This document shows positions 32,496 to 42,884 of a DNA stretch of 64,000 nucleotides, one piece after another. Each line of letters begins with the position of its first letter. Positions within the stretch are counted from its first letter, which is position 1. Source of the stretch: Virgisporangium ochraceum. Its GTDB lineage: Bacteria; Actinomycetota; Actinomycetes; Mycobacteriales; Micromonosporaceae. The notes under the pieces are model-generated. The model worked only from the letters and a program-made list of their open reading frames with translations. It was not told the DNA's origin and did no database searches. The stretch is from positions 124,001-188,000 of the forward strand of contig NZ_BOPH01000053.1 in the NCBI RefSeq assembly GCF_016863655.1, read 5' to 3'. The position numbers and the translations under genes are program-made.

Positions 32496-34458
32496 CGCTC
32501 GACCGCCGAGGGTCTCCCGGCGGTGGGCACGGCAGTGTCATCTCCACCACGGTCGGTCCGCCGACCGGGCTCTCGATGGCGAGCGTTCCGTCGAAGGTGC
32601 CGAGCCTGCGCCGGATGCCCGCCAGGCCGGTGCCGTCGGCCGGGTCGGCCCCGCCCTTTCCGTCGTCCTCCACGCTCATGCGCAGCGCTCCGCCCGTGTA
32701 CCCGATCGACACCGAGATCCCGCTCGCCCCGCTGTGCCGGACGGCGTTCGCCAGCGCCTCGGTGACCGCGAAGTACGCCGCCGACTCGACCGGCGCCGGC
32801 AGGCGACCGGCGGTGTCGACCTCCCTGTCGACGGCGACCCGCACCGGCAGCGGGGTGTCGAGGGCGATCGCGCGCACCGCGTCGCCGAGGCCGCGTTCGG
32901 ACAGGACCGGCGGGTGGATGCCCCGGACCAGGTCGCGCAGGTCGGCCAGGGCGGTGGCCGACGTGGCCCGGGCCTGCCGGAGCAGTTCGCGGGCCGCGTC
33001 CGGGTCCCTGTCGAGCAACTGCTCGATCGTGCCCAGCGTGAGCCCCACGGCGATCATCCGGCTCTGGGCGCCGTCGTGCAGGTCGCGTTCGATGCGACGC
33101 AACTCGGCCGCCTGCGAGTCGACCGCGTCGGAGCGGGTCTCGGTGAGCCGGGCGACCCGCTGCGCGAGCCGCGCCGCCTCGGTGGGGCCGAGCAGCCACC
33201 GGCTGAACCGGGCGTGCGCCCGCAGCAGCGGCGGCGCCATCACCATGCCGACCGCACCGACCAGCAGCCCCGTGAACAGGCTCGTCCAGGGCGGCACCGA
33301 GTCGAACACGTCGGTGGCGGCCGTGACGATGTACCACATGTACCAGGGCGTGACGAACGGCCCGCCGAACAACAGGATCGGCAGCCCCCACAGCGGCCAG
33401 ACCAGCGGCTGCCACGTCATCCCGTAGATCCCGAACATCACCAGCAGCACCGGCACGAGCAACGGCAGCGACACGACCGGGGCGGTCAGCGCCCACGCCA
33501 GGTCACGCCAGGTGGCCCGGTCGCTGGTGACCCACTGCCAGCGCAGGTGCCGCAACGCGGTGGCCCGGTCGTCGGTGAGCAGGCGGCCGACCTTGTACCG
33601 CCCGTCGGCCTCCATCTCCAGCCGGAGCACCTGAGGCTGGTACGGCACGTCGATGCGGACGCCGGTCCACTCCCCGGCGAGGCGCCGGTACACGTTGGTG
33701 AGGTGCCGCCCGAGCGGTACCGACCAGGCCAGCCCGTAGCCGCCGGTCCAGAGCGTCATCGCCAGGTGCCACAGGCCGACGCCGAACGCGCCGAACGAGA
33801 TGCCGACGAACCCCCCACCCTGCCAGACGGCGGCGTGCGTGCGCCGGATCCACCGCACCACCCGGACGTCGTGCCAGCGCGCCTTCTCGACCGGCCGCAG
33901 CATCCACCACGTGAACCAGCCGTGCAGGCGCAGCACGACCGGCCCGGCGGCCACCCCGGCCCCGGCCATCCCCAGCCCCGCGGCGACCGCCGCCCCCGCC
34001 GGAAGCGAACTGCCCACCGCGCCCACGGCGACGGCCGGGCCTGCCAGCACCAGCGCGACCGGCACCGCGGCCAGCGCGCCACCGGTCGGCAGGTTCACGA
34101 TGAGCCAGAACCAGTCGCGGGCGGTCGCCGGGTCGGCGGCCAGCCAGTTCGCCCGTTGCAGGAAGCGGGGCATCGTCGGCCGCTTGTACAACGAGCCGTC
34201 GTGCTCGTAGAGGCCGTCGGCCCGCGGCGTCGGCGGTGACGGTGGCGGCCGGTAGGGCACCGCCACGTGCACGCCGCTCCACCGGCCGGCGAGCGTGCGG
34301 GCGAGGTTGACCAGGGTGCGCGTGGCCTCGACGGTCGCGTTGTACGGGCCGACCAGGCACGCCGCACCGACCTGCACCGCGCCGGCGACGAACCCGGCCG
34401 CGGCCAGCGCCACGAGGGCGAGGCACTGGAGCGGCGCGAGGGCCAACCGGCGAATCAT
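32473..34458 (-). CDS. Sensor histidine kinase with internally duplicated membrane sensor region
   Basis: 661 residues. Two homologous halves precede the kinase: each has a soluble signature (RWSGVHVAVPYRPPP near 60-75; EWTGVRIDVPYQPQV near 264-280) followed by paired membrane spans, matching the actinobacterial 'putative sensor' domain seen twice. Then come HisKA_3 with phospho-acceptor His (ELRRIERDLHDGAQSRMIAV) and a HATPase domain (VTEALANAVRHSG, GTGLAGIRRRLGTFDG). No response regulator is adjacent, so it is an orphan here. ATG 34458. Its terminal codons overlap the transglutaminase gene. Confidence 0.9.
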   Translation of the reverse strand: MIRRLALAPLQCLALVALAAAGFVAGAVQVGAACLVGPYNATVEATRTLVNLARTLAGRWSGVHVAVPYRPPPSPPTPRADGLYEHDGSLYKRPTMPRFLQRANWLAADPATARDWFWLIVNLPTGGALAAVPVALVLAGPAVAVGAVGSSLPAGAAVAAGLGMAGAGVAAGPVVLRLHGWFTWWMLRPVEKARWHDVRVVRWIRRTHAAVWQGGGFVGISFGAFGVGLWHLAMTLWTGGYGLAWSVPLGRHLTNVYRRLAGEWTGVRIDVPYQPQVLRLEMEADGRYKVGRLLTDDRATALRHLRWQWVTSDRATWRDLAWALTAPVVSLPLLVPVLLVMFGIYGMTWQPLVWPLWGLPILLFGGPFVTPWYMWYIVTAATDVFDSVPPWTSLFTGLLVGAVGMVMAPPLLRAHARFSRWLLGPTEAARLAQRVARLTETRSDAVDSQAAELRRIERDLHDGAQSRMIAVGLTLGTIEQLLDRDPDAARELLRQARATSATALADLRDLVRGIHPPVLSERGLGDAVRAIALDTPLPVRVAVDREVDTAGRLPAPVESAAYFAVTEALANAVRHSGASGISVSIGYTGGALRMSVEDDGKGGADPADGTGLAGIRRRLGTFDGTLAIESPVGGPTVVEMTLPCPPPGDPRRSSVTEIAEG

Positions 34459-34524
34459 GGGTCCAGTCTCGGTGCTGGCCGGCCGCCCCGGAATGGGGCC
34501 AGCCGCCGGCTGTGGTGGGGGAAA

Positions 34525-35634
34525 CTACACCCAACCGCCTGCGGACATCACCCGTCGCACCTCGAGGTCGTCGTCGACCAGCACCAGGTCGGCGTCGAAC
34601 CCGACCGCGATCGACCCGCACCGGTCGGCGATGCCCAGCACCCGCGCCGGTTCCCCGGACGCCGCCCGCGAGGCCCGTTCGATCGTCATGCCGACCTCGC
34701 GCACCGCGTTGCGGAACGCGCCACCCATCGTGAGCGTGCTTCCGGCCAGCGCTCCGTCGCGGGCCAGCCGCGCCTCGCGGCCGCTGACGACCACGTCCTG
34801 CCCGCCGAGGACGTACCGCCCGTCGCCCTTGCCGGCCGCGTCGATGGCGTCGGTGACCAGCGCCAACCGCCCGTGCGCGACCAGCCGCACGGTGCCGGGG
34901 TGCAGGTGCACCCCGTCGTTGATGACCTCCAGCGTCACCCCGGCGTCGAGCGCGGCCGCGACCGGCCCGGGCTCGCGGTGGTGCAGCGGGCGCATGCCGT
35001 TGAACGCGTGCGTGAGCAGCGTGGCGCCGCGGGCGAACCCCGCGGTGGCCTCGGCGTAGGTGCCGTCGGTGTGCCCGACCGCCGCCACGACCCCCTCGTC
35101 GACCAGCCGCTCGATGAGGTCGAGCCCGCCGGGCAGCTCCGGCGCCACGGTGACCGCGCGGACGTGCCCCTGGCCCGCCTTCAGCAGCTCGGCCAGCGCC
35201 AGCGGATCGGGCGTCAGCAGGTGGTCGGGGTGCTGCGCACCGCACCGGACATGGGACAGGAACGGCCCCTCGAGGTGCGCGCCGAGGACGCTGCCGCCGG
35301 CGTCGGCGAGCGCCGCGATCCACCGCAGCTGCTCGCACATCCGCTCGATCGGCGCGGTGACCAGCGAGACCAGCGTGCGCGTGGTGCCCTGCGACCGGTG
35401 GAACGCCACCGCGGCCGCCAGCTCGTCGGGGCCGGCGGTGAAGTCGTACCCGCCACCGCCGTGGACGTGCAGGTCGATGAACCCGGGCACGAGGAAGCCG
35501 CCGCCCAGGTCTTCGGACGGCCCGTCGACCGGTCCGGTTCCCACGGCCGTGATCACGCCGTCGGACACCGACACCCACCCGTCGGGCAGCACCCCGTCGG
35601 GCGTCACCACCGACGCTCCACTGTAGACAGTCAT
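34525..35634 (-). CDS. nagA: N-acetylglucosamine-6-phosphate deacetylase
   Basis: Removes acetate from GlcNAc-6-P to give glucosamine-6-P in amino-sugar catabolism and wall recycling. The 369 residues show the amidohydrolase metal sites: FIDLHVHGGGGYDF, AHLEGPFLS (Glu ligand), VGHTDGTYAE (His), THAFNGMRPLHHREPG (His plus substrate loop), INDGVHLHPG, and the catalytic Asp in LVTDAIDAAG. ATG 35634 overlaps the stop of the ROK kinase (ATGA), so it is the last gene of the SIS-murQ-kinase-nagA operon. The operon promoter is preceded by a dre-like operator. Confidence 0.95.
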   Translation of the reverse strand: MTVYSGASVVTPDGVLPDGWVSVSDGVITAVGTGPVDGPSEDLGGGFLVPGFIDLHVHGGGGYDFTAGPDELAAAVAFHRSQGTTRTLVSLVTAPIERMCEQLRWIAALADAGGSVLGAHLEGPFLSHVRCGAQHPDHLLTPDPLALAELLKAGQGHVRAVTVAPELPGGLDLIERLVDEGVVAAVGHTDGTYAEATAGFARGATLLTHAFNGMRPLHHREPGPVAAALDAGVTLEVINDGVHLHPGTVRLVAHGRLALVTDAIDAAGKGDGRYVLGGQDVVVSGREARLARDGALAGSTLTMGGAFRNAVREVGMTIERASRAASGEPARVLGIADRCGSIAVGFDADLVLVDDDLEVRRVMSAGGWV

Positions 35635-36590
35635 CGCGTTCCCCCCGTGGCCGCCGGGACCCGTCCCGACGCGTTCCTGGCCGTCCAGGCGAGCAGCGCC
35701 GCGCCGCGCCAGCCCGCGTCGGTGCCCAGCACCGACAGTTCGATCGGCGGCGGCGGGCGCCAGGCCAGCCGCGCGGTGAGCCGGGCCGACAGCGGACGCA
35801 GCAGCGTGTCGCCGGCCCGCGCCAGCCCGCCGCCGAGCACGATGACGCCCGGGTCGACGAGCAGCGTGGTGGTGGCGAGCGCCACCGCCAGCGCCTCGAC
35901 CGCCTGCTCCCACACGGCGTCGGCCGCCGGGTCGTTCCCGAGCCGGGCCACGACGTCGTCGGACCCGGCGACCACCGTGCCCGTGCGCGCGGTGTACCGC
36001 CGGGCGATCGACGCCGCCGACGCGTAGGTCTCCAGGCACCCGATCTGGCCGCAGGCGCACCGGTCGCCGTCGGGGTACACCGGGATGTGGCCCAGCTCGC
36101 CGGCCCCGCCCGCGCTGCCGGCCGCCACCACGCCGGAGCGCACGTGTCCGGCGCCGATGCCGGTGCCGAGCGCCACGAAGAAGCAGTCTGAGCTGCGGTT
36201 CTCACCGAACTCGGCCTCCGCGAGGGCGGCGCCGGCCGCGTCGTGCTCGACCGCCGCCGGCACGCCCAGCGTCGCGGTCAGCTCACGGGCCAACGGGACG
36301 TCGTTCCAGCCGCCGAGGTTCGCCGCGAACTTCACGACCCCCTCGTACACCTGCCCCGGTGTGACCGCCGCCGCCCCTACCACCCGGGCGGGTGCCGCCG
36401 CAGCGAGGTCGGCCGCGAGCCGGAGCACCGCCGCGAGCACCGCGGCGCCACCCTCGGCCGCGGGAGTGGGAGCGTCGAGCCGTGCCAGCGCCGACCCCCG
36501 CGCATCGACCAGCGCACCCTTCATCGAGGTGCCGCCCAGGTCGATGGCAACAACCGCTGTGCCTGAGGCGTCCGGGGGCGGCGTCGCCAT
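35631..36590 (-). CDS. ROK-family sugar kinase, probable N-acetylglucosamine kinase
   Basis: 319 residues. ATP-binding VVAIDLGGTSMKGALVD at the N-terminus, catalytic Asp in VEHDAAGAALAEAEFG, phosphate loop LGTGIGAGHV, and the ROK zinc motif GHIPVYPDGDRCACGQIGCLE. The zinc-site residues and neighbours favour GlcNAc (or GlcNAc/ManNAc) phosphorylation, giving the NagA substrate. Specificity is inferred from context. ATG 36590 overlaps the murQ stop (TGATG); GTG 36593 is the alternative. Confidence 0.92.
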   Translation of the reverse strand: MATPPPDASGTAVVAIDLGGTSMKGALVDARGSALARLDAPTPAAEGGAAVLAAVLRLAADLAAAAPARVVGAAAVTPGQVYEGVVKFAANLGGWNDVPLARELTATLGVPAAVEHDAAGAALAEAEFGENRSSDCFFVALGTGIGAGHVRSGVVAAGSAGGAGELGHIPVYPDGDRCACGQIGCLETYASAASIARRYTARTGTVVAGSDDVVARLGNDPAADAVWEQAVEALAVALATTTLLVDPGVIVLGGGLARAGDTLLRPLSARLTARLAWRPPPPIELSVLGTDAGWRGAALLAWTARNASGRVPAATGGTR

Positions 36591-37507
36591 CACGAGACCC
36601 CGGACTCTTCGGAGGCCTCGGCGATCGCGGCGCGCAGCGTGGGGTGGAGGGTGGCCAGCTCGCCGGCGCGGTCGGGGGCCAGGCCGGTGAGCAGCGTCAG
36701 CACCGCGGCCCGGGCGTTCCAGCCGCAGGCCTCCAGGGCGGCACGCGCCGCGTCGAGCGGGCAGCCGGTGATCGCGGCGACCTGGCCGGCGCTGCGCTCG
36801 CGCAGCTTCAGGTTGGCCGGCACCACGTCGATCATGAAGTTGTCGTGGACGCGGCCCAGCCGCACCATCGTGGCGGTGGTGAGCGCGTCGAGCGCCAGCT
36901 TGGTGGCGGTGCCGGCGGTCAACCGGGTGGACCCGTGGAGCGCCTCCGGCCCCATCGGCACCTCGACCGCGACGTCGGCCAGGTCGGCCAGCGGCGAGCC
37001 CGACGACGTCGTGACGCTGACGACCGCCATCCCCATCTCGACCGCCCGACCCGCGGCCGCCACCGTGTACGGGGTGCGTCCGCTCGCAGCGACGGCGATC
37101 AGCACGTCGCCGGCGCCGACCCCGGTGGCGAGCAGGTCGCGCTGCCCGGCCCCGGTGTCGTCCTCGTCCCAGTCGGTGCCGGCGAGGCCGCTGCGCCCGG
37201 CACCCGCGGTGACGCCCACCACCGTGCCCTCGGCCAGCCCGAACGTGCCCGGCAGCTCGGCGGCCTCGAGCACGGCCAGCCGGCCGGAGGTACCGGCGCC
37301 CAGCAGCACCAGCCGCCCACCGACCGACATCCGCGCGGCGATGAGATCGGCGGCCTTCGCGATCGCCGGCACCGCCGAACGCACCGTGGGAAGCACCCGT
37401 TCCTCGGCCGCGAGCAGCCGCTCGACCACGCCCGCGGCGGGCAGGAGGTCCAGCGCCGCCTCGTCGGCGGACACCTCCTCAGACACCTCAGACATGGCTC
37501 CAGTCAT
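36590..37507 (-). CDS. murQ: N-acetylmuramic acid 6-phosphate etherase
   Basis: Cleaves the lactyl ether of MurNAc-6-P to GlcNAc-6-P and D-lactate in peptidoglycan recycling. The 305 residues match MurQ length; the SIS domain carries GAGTSGRLAVLEAAELPGTFG-type active-site motif (catalytic Glu within it), followed by DWDEDDTGAGQRDLL, VAASGRTPYTVAA and the diagnostic LTAGTATKLALDALTTATMV. A UBA-like C-terminal extension (AARAALEACGWNARAAVL) is present as in the family. ATG 37507 has CAGGAG upstream. Its occurrence with nagA merges MurNAc and GlcNAc degradation in one operon. Confidence 0.94.
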   Translation of the reverse strand: MTGAMSEVSEEVSADEAALDLLPAAGVVERLLAAEERVLPTVRSAVPAIAKAADLIAARMSVGGRLVLLGAGTSGRLAVLEAAELPGTFGLAEGTVVGVTAGAGRSGLAGTDWDEDDTGAGQRDLLATGVGAGDVLIAVAASGRTPYTVAAAGRAVEMGMAVVSVTTSSGSPLADLADVAVEVPMGPEALHGSTRLTAGTATKLALDALTTATMVRLGRVHDNFMIDVVPANLKLRERSAGQVAAITGCPLDAARAALEACGWNARAAVLTLLTGLAPDRAGELATLHPTLRAAIAEASEESGVS

Positions 37508-37547
37508 GGCGGCTCCTGTAGTCATCGGGTACCGGTCGACGCCGGTG

Positions 37548-38597
37548 TCATCGTGTTCTGGTGACCTTCGACAGGCCGCGCGGCCGGTCGGGATCGGTGC
37601 CGCGGTCGACCGCGAGCCGCCAGGCGAGCTGCTGCAGCGGAAGGATCTCGAGCACCGGGTTGAGCTCTTCGGGCACGCCGGCCGTCGCGACGGGAAGGTC
37701 GCCGTCGCCGACGACCAGGACGTCGACGCCGGACTCCCGCAGCTGGGCGACGACCGGGCGCGACGCCGCGCCACCCTGGCCGGGCGAGACGACCGCGATC
37801 AGCGGGACGTCGGGGCCGAGCATCGCCACCGGCCCGTGCAGCAGGTCGGCCGTGGAGTACGCGTGGGCGGAGAGGTAGCTGGTCTCCATGAGCTTCAACG
37901 CACCCTCGCACGCGGCCGGGTACGAGTAGCCGCGACCGGTGGTGACCAGGCGGCTGGCGAACCGGTACCGGGCGGCCGCGGCGTGCACGCCGTCGGAGCC
38001 GGCGAGCGTCTTCTCCGCGGCCTCGGGCAGCCCCTGCGCCGCCTCGCCCGGGTTGGTGCCACCGGCGAGCAGGAGGTACAGGCCGAGCAGCTCGGCGGTG
38101 TACGTCTTGGTGGCGGCGACCGCGATCTCCGGGCCCGCCTGGAGGTCGACCGCGAACTCGGCGGCCTTCGCCAGGTCGGACCCGCCGTTGTTGGTGACGC
38201 TGACCGTGGTGGCTCCGCACTCGCGGGCCATCACCATCGACTCCACCATGTCCGGCGACCCGCCGGACTGGCTCACCGCGACGTACAGCACGTCGGTGAG
38301 GTCGGGCCGGACCCCGTACACGGTCATCGTCGACGGCGACACCTGCCCGACCGGCAGCCGGCGCGTGATCTCGACGAGGTACTTGGCGTACAGGGCCGCG
38401 TGGTCGCTCGTGCCGCGCGCGGCGAGCAGCACGAACCGCGGGGCACGGCGCTCCAGCGCGGCGGAGACCTCGGCGATCTCCGGTGCGCGTGCGAGCAGTC
38501 GGGCGAGAACGGCGGGTTGTTCGGCGATCTCGGCGGCCATCAGTCCACCAGGAGATCCACCAGGTGAGCCACCAGGAATGTCCGTCACACCCAACAT
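37548..38597 (-). CDS. Double-SIS-domain protein, probable glucosamine-6-P deaminase/isomerase (NagB-II/AgaS type)
   Basis: 349 residues with two SIS domains as in the isomerase half of GlmS. First domain: LLAARGTSDHAALYAKYL, VSQSGGSPDMVESMVMAREC. Second: TTGRGYSYPAACEGALKLME, TADLLHGPVAML. There is no glutaminase domain, so it probably deaminates glucosamine-6-P to fructose-6-P. No NagB-I homologue is in the window. The frame opens at ATG 38597 with a GGSPGGSPGG stretch; ATG 38540 (MAAEIAEQPAVL) is the likelier translation start because the family begins there. A dre-like operator lies 13 bases upstream of 38597. Confidence 0.88.
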   Translation of the reverse strand: MLGVTDIPGGSPGGSPGGLMAAEIAEQPAVLARLLARAPEIAEVSAALERRAPRFVLLAARGTSDHAALYAKYLVEITRRLPVGQVSPSTMTVYGVRPDLTDVLYVAVSQSGGSPDMVESMVMARECGATTVSVTNNGGSDLAKAAEFAVDLQAGPEIAVAATKTYTAELLGLYLLLAGGTNPGEAAQGLPEAAEKTLAGSDGVHAAAARYRFASRLVTTGRGYSYPAACEGALKLMETSYLSAHAYSTADLLHGPVAMLGPDVPLIAVVSPGQGGAASRPVVAQLRESGVDVLVVGDGDLPVATAGVPEELNPVLEILPLQQLAWRLAVDRGTDPDRPRGLSKVTRTR

Positions 38598-38609
38598 CCT
38601 ACCGCAAGG

Positions 38610-38621
38610 TGGTCCATACCA
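38610..38621. promoter_or_regulatory. dre-like (DasR) operator before the SIS-murQ-kinase-nagA operon
   Basis: TGGTCCATACCA, matching the DasR-responsive element consensus TGGTCTAGACCA at 9 of 12 positions with intact TGGT/ACCA arms. It lies in the 26-base gap between the GH3 stop and the SIS gene, overlapping TAGACT (-10-like, minus strand 38626-38621). Confidence 0.65.
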
Positions 38622-38623
38622 GT

Positions 38624-40096
38624 CTAGTCCTGAGGTGACATGTCACGGCCCGCGAGCAACTCGGCAGCCACCCGCAGGTTGGGTCGCGCCGCGCCGCCGA
38701 CCAGCACGTACGGGCCGGCGCCGAGGTCGGCCGGCCGCGGCAGGCCCAGGTCGACCAGCACCGCGTCGGGCGCCGACGCCCGCACGTGGTCGAGCACCTC
38801 GCGCTGCCAGGCGTGCCGCGGCACGTCACGGCCGACCACCACCACCGGGTGCCCGCCCGCCTTGCCCAGCGCGTCGGCGAGCCCGTCGTCGGACGGCGAC
38901 GTCACGCGCACCGTCACCACCGGCGCCACACCCAGCGCGGCCAGCGGACCGGCGAGGTCCCACCGCGCCCGGCCCACCGCGAGGTTGGTCTCTCCGCGCA
39001 GCTCCACCAGCACCGGACCGGTGTCGAGCGGCACGAGGTCACGCACGAGGGCGGCCCGGCGCGTCGCGGAGTAGCCCGCACCACCGTCGCCCTCCGCTCC
39101 CGCCGACGGCGCCGACGCGACCCAGCCGTGCAGGGCGTCGACCCGCGCCGCCGCCTCCTCCAGCCGGTCGACCGTCAACGCCCCGTCGCGGACCGCCCCG
39201 ACGATCGCCGCCAGCGCGTTCCGGTACGTGGCCTCGCCGTCGCGCGCGCCGAGGCACAGCAGGTCGGCTCCGGCGGCGATCGCCAGCGGAGCGGCCTGCG
39301 CCGCGCCGTACGTGGCCGCGATCGCCTCCATCTCCAGCGCGTCGGTGATCACCGCGCCGTCGAAGCCCAGCTCCTCGCGCAGGAGGCCGACCAGGATGCG
39401 CCGGCTCAGCGTCGCCGGCAGGTGCGGGTCGAGCGCCGGGAACCGGATGTGCGCGGTCATCACCGTGCGCGCACCGGCCCGGATGGCCGCGGCGAACGGC
39501 GGCAGGTGGACCCGCCGCCACTCCTCCTCGTCGAGGGCGACGACGGGCAGTTCGTGGTGCGAGTCGGCGCTGGTGTCGCCGTGTCCGGGAAAGTGCTTCA
39601 CGCAGGCGGCCACGCCCTGCGCCTGCAGCCCCTCGACGTAGGCGACGGTGTGCCGGCTCACCCGCTCCGGCTCCGCGCCGAAGGCGCGCACGCCGATCAC
39701 GGGGTTCGCCGGGTTCGAGTTCACGTCGGCGTCGGGCGCGAGGTTCAGAAGAACATGGGACCGGCGCAGCCGCGCCCCGATCGCCGCGGCGACCGCCCGG
39801 GTGGCGGCGACGTCGTCGGCCGCGCCCAGCACGTAGTTCCCGGGTGTCGGGCTGCCGGTGGTGTAGTGCAGGCGGGTGACGTCGCCACCCTCCTCGTCGA
39901 CGGCGAGCAGCGCGTCGCCGCGCTCACGAACCTCGCCGGCGAGGCGGGCCGCGTCGTCGTCGGACCGGATGTTGTCGCCGTACAGGACGACCCCGCCGAG
40001 CCCGGGCGCGGCCTCACGCACCCAGGTGGGCACGGACTGCCCGTCGAACCCGACGAGCAACGTGCGCGCGGCAAGCCGTTCGACCTGCTCGCTCAC
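38624..40096 (-). CDS. Glycoside hydrolase family 3, beta-N-acetylhexosaminidase (NagZ-like)
   Basis: 490 residues. It has the GH3 (NagZ-type) signatures: VDEEGGDVTRL, KHFPGHGDTSADSHHELP (the His of the Asp/His catalytic dyad) and nucleophile Asp in GAVITDALEMEAIA. The C-terminal ~130 residues form an extra Rossmann-like domain (PVVVVGRDVPRHAWQREVL) as in two-domain GH3 enzymes. No signal peptide, so it works in the cytoplasm, releasing GlcNAc from chitobiose or anhydro-muropeptides. GTG 40096 overlaps the stop of the gntR gene (GTGA), so the regulator and enzyme are co-translated. Confidence 0.93.
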   Translation of the reverse strand: MSEQVERLAARTLLVGFDGQSVPTWVREAAPGLGGVVLYGDNIRSDDDAARLAGEVRERGDALLAVDEEGGDVTRLHYTTGSPTPGNYVLGAADDVAATRAVAAAIGARLRRSHVLLNLAPDADVNSNPANPVIGVRAFGAEPERVSRHTVAYVEGLQAQGVAACVKHFPGHGDTSADSHHELPVVALDEEEWRRVHLPPFAAAIRAGARTVMTAHIRFPALDPHLPATLSRRILVGLLREELGFDGAVITDALEMEAIAATYGAAQAAPLAIAAGADLLCLGARDGEATYRNALAAIVGAVRDGALTVDRLEEAAARVDALHGWVASAPSAGAEGDGGAGYSATRRAALVRDLVPLDTGPVLVELRGETNLAVGRARWDLAGPLAALGVAPVVTVRVTSPSDDGLADALGKAGGHPVVVVGRDVPRHAWQREVLDHVRASAPDAVLVDLGLPRPADLGAGPYVLVGGAARPNLRVAAELLAGRDMSPQD

Positions 40097-40914
40097 CGGA
40101 CATCCCCGTGCGGCACGGCCGAGGCGATGTCGAGGGAGGCGCGCAGCTGGTAGCGGTCGGCCCGGTAGGTCGACACGGCGTACTCCACCGCGACCTGGCC
40201 GGCCCAGCAGTGCCGCTGCAGCAGCAGCACCGCGCTGCCCGGCGCGAGGCCGAGCAGGCCCGCGTCGTTGGTGTCGGCGATGCCCGCCTCGATGACCTGC
40301 TCACCACGGTCGAGCACCAGCCCGTACGAGGCCAACAGGTCGTACAGGGACCGCTCGACCAGCGACTCGGTGAGCAGGTCGGGCGCGAGGTGCGCCGGGA
40401 TGTGCGAGCGCTCGAGCGCCATCGGGACGCCGTCGGCGGTGCGCAGCCGCTCGATGACGTACACCGGCGAACCGATCTCCACCGAGAGCTCGCGGGCCAG
40501 CGCCGCGGTGGCCTCGATCTCGTGCCGGCCGAGGTCGCGGGAGCCGGGCGTCAGGCCGCGGGCCCGCATGTCCTCGGTGAACGACGTCAGCCGCAACGGC
40601 ATGTCGATCTTCGGCCGGGCCACAAACGTGCCCTTGCCCTGGACCCGGTACAGCCGGCCCTCCGAGACCAGGTGCTCGACCGCCTGCCGGGCCGTCATGC
40701 GCGACAGCCCGTAGCGGGCGGCCAGCTCGCGCTCGGACGGCACCGGCGCGTCGACCGTCAGTTCGTTCTCGATGAGGTCGAGCAGGATCTCCCGGAGCTG
40801 GAAGTACTTCGGCACCGGACTGCGCGCGTCGATGGTGGTCAGGGCCTGCTCCTTGCCGACTACGTGGGGCTGACTACTCGGGGCTCGCCCGCGGGGGTCA
40901 GACCAGGGTCCCAC
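40093..40914 (-). CDS. GntR/HutC-family regulator, DasR-like
   Basis: Frame of 273 codons. Winged helix (VPKYFQLREILLDLIENEL, VPSERELAARYGLSRMTARQ, VQGKGTFVARPKID) followed by a UTRA effector domain (LTSFTEDMRARGL, GSPVYVIERLRTADGVPMAL, YRADRYQLRASL), closely resembling Streptomyces DasR, the glucosamine-6-P-responsive repressor. It has DasR-type sites near it. The frame opens at GTG 40914, but AAGGAG at 40854-40849 stands 6 bases before an in-frame CTG (40842) giving LTTIDARSPVPKYFQ, the point where homologues usually begin. The longer start would place a dre-like site inside the coding sequence, so the CTG start is plausible. Confidence 0.9.
   Translation of the reverse strand: MGPWSDPRGRAPSSQPHVVGKEQALTTIDARSPVPKYFQLREILLDLIENELTVDAPVPSERELAARYGLSRMTARQAVEHLVSEGRLYRVQGKGTFVARPKIDMPLRLTSFTEDMRARGLTPGSRDLGRHEIEATAALARELSVEIGSPVYVIERLRTADGVPMALERSHIPAHLAPDLLTESLVERSLYDLLASYGLVLDRGEQVIEAGIADTNDAGLLGLAPGSAVLLLQRHCWAGQVAVEYAVSTYRADRYQLRASLDIASAVPHGDVR
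40894..40907. promoter_or_regulatory. dre-like site upstream of the DasR-like gene
   Basis: On the minus strand it reads CCTGGTCTGACCCC; core TGGTCTGACC has the first half of the dre consensus intact and a one-base-shifted second half. Weaker than the chitinase site; suggests autoregulation. Confidence 0.35.
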
Positions 40915-40943
40915 AGGTCACATCGTAAGTGCGGATCTTGGAC

Positions 40944-40984
40944 TCCGGCGCCACCGTGGCTCGTGACCGTGCGGTGGCGCCGGA
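40944..40984. terminator. Hairpin upstream of the regulator, downstream of the chitinase
   Basis: TCCGGCGCCACCG 40944-40956 pairs perfectly with CGGTGGCGCCGGA 40972-40984 (13 bp, 15-base loop); outer bases CTTGG/CCAAG extend it. Together with the next hairpin it separates the chitinase gene from the regulator gene on the same strand. Confidence 0.5.
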
Positions 40985-41016
40985 ACCCAAGTCCTGACGG
41001 GCCCTGGTAGGCCCTG

Positions 41017-41095
41017 GCGCCTGTTTCGGAAGGGCTGACCGGCCTGCGGCGGGCCCAGACGGCGCCTCGGCTCGGCCGCCCTTCCGAAACAGGCG

Positions 41096-41096
<1 letters not shown>
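41017..41096. terminator. Perfect 19-bp inverted repeat at the chitinase 3' end
   Basis: GCGCCTGTTTCGGAAGGGC 41017-41035 and its exact complement at 41078-41096, with a 42-base loop. The right arm touches the chitinase stop codon (41096-41098). It is a probable strong terminator; the arm perfection and long loop also resemble a small mobile inverted repeat. Confidence 0.55.
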
Positions 41097-42724
<1,628 letters not shown>

Positions 42725-42804
42725 GGGGGTCCCTAAGAGTTAGAGGACTCTTGCTGTGCGGACGGGCGGGTCCGCACGACCCACGCTAATGGAACCCCGG
42801 CCTC

Positions 42805-42816
42805 TGGTCTAGACCG
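42805..42816. promoter_or_regulatory. dre (DasR) operator of the chitinase gene
   Basis: TGGTCTAGACCG, with the 10-base core GGTCTAGACC a perfect palindrome; 11 of 12 match to the DasR consensus TGGTCTAGACCA. It lies immediately downstream of the -10 on the chitinase strand, positioned to block initiation. Confidence 0.8.
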
Positions 42817-42817
42817 G

Positions 42818-42823
42818 ACTATA
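42818..42823 (-). promoter_or_regulatory. Probable -10 of the chitinase promoter
   Basis: TATAGT on the minus strand, directly upstream of the dre palindrome. No good -35 at 16-18 bases was found, which suggests an activator or an extended element. Confidence 0.4.
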
Positions 42824-42884
42824 CGGCCGGTCGAAGACTTCTCCTTCGCCAGCCCGCCGGGCAACCCTCTGCGAGACTCGACAC

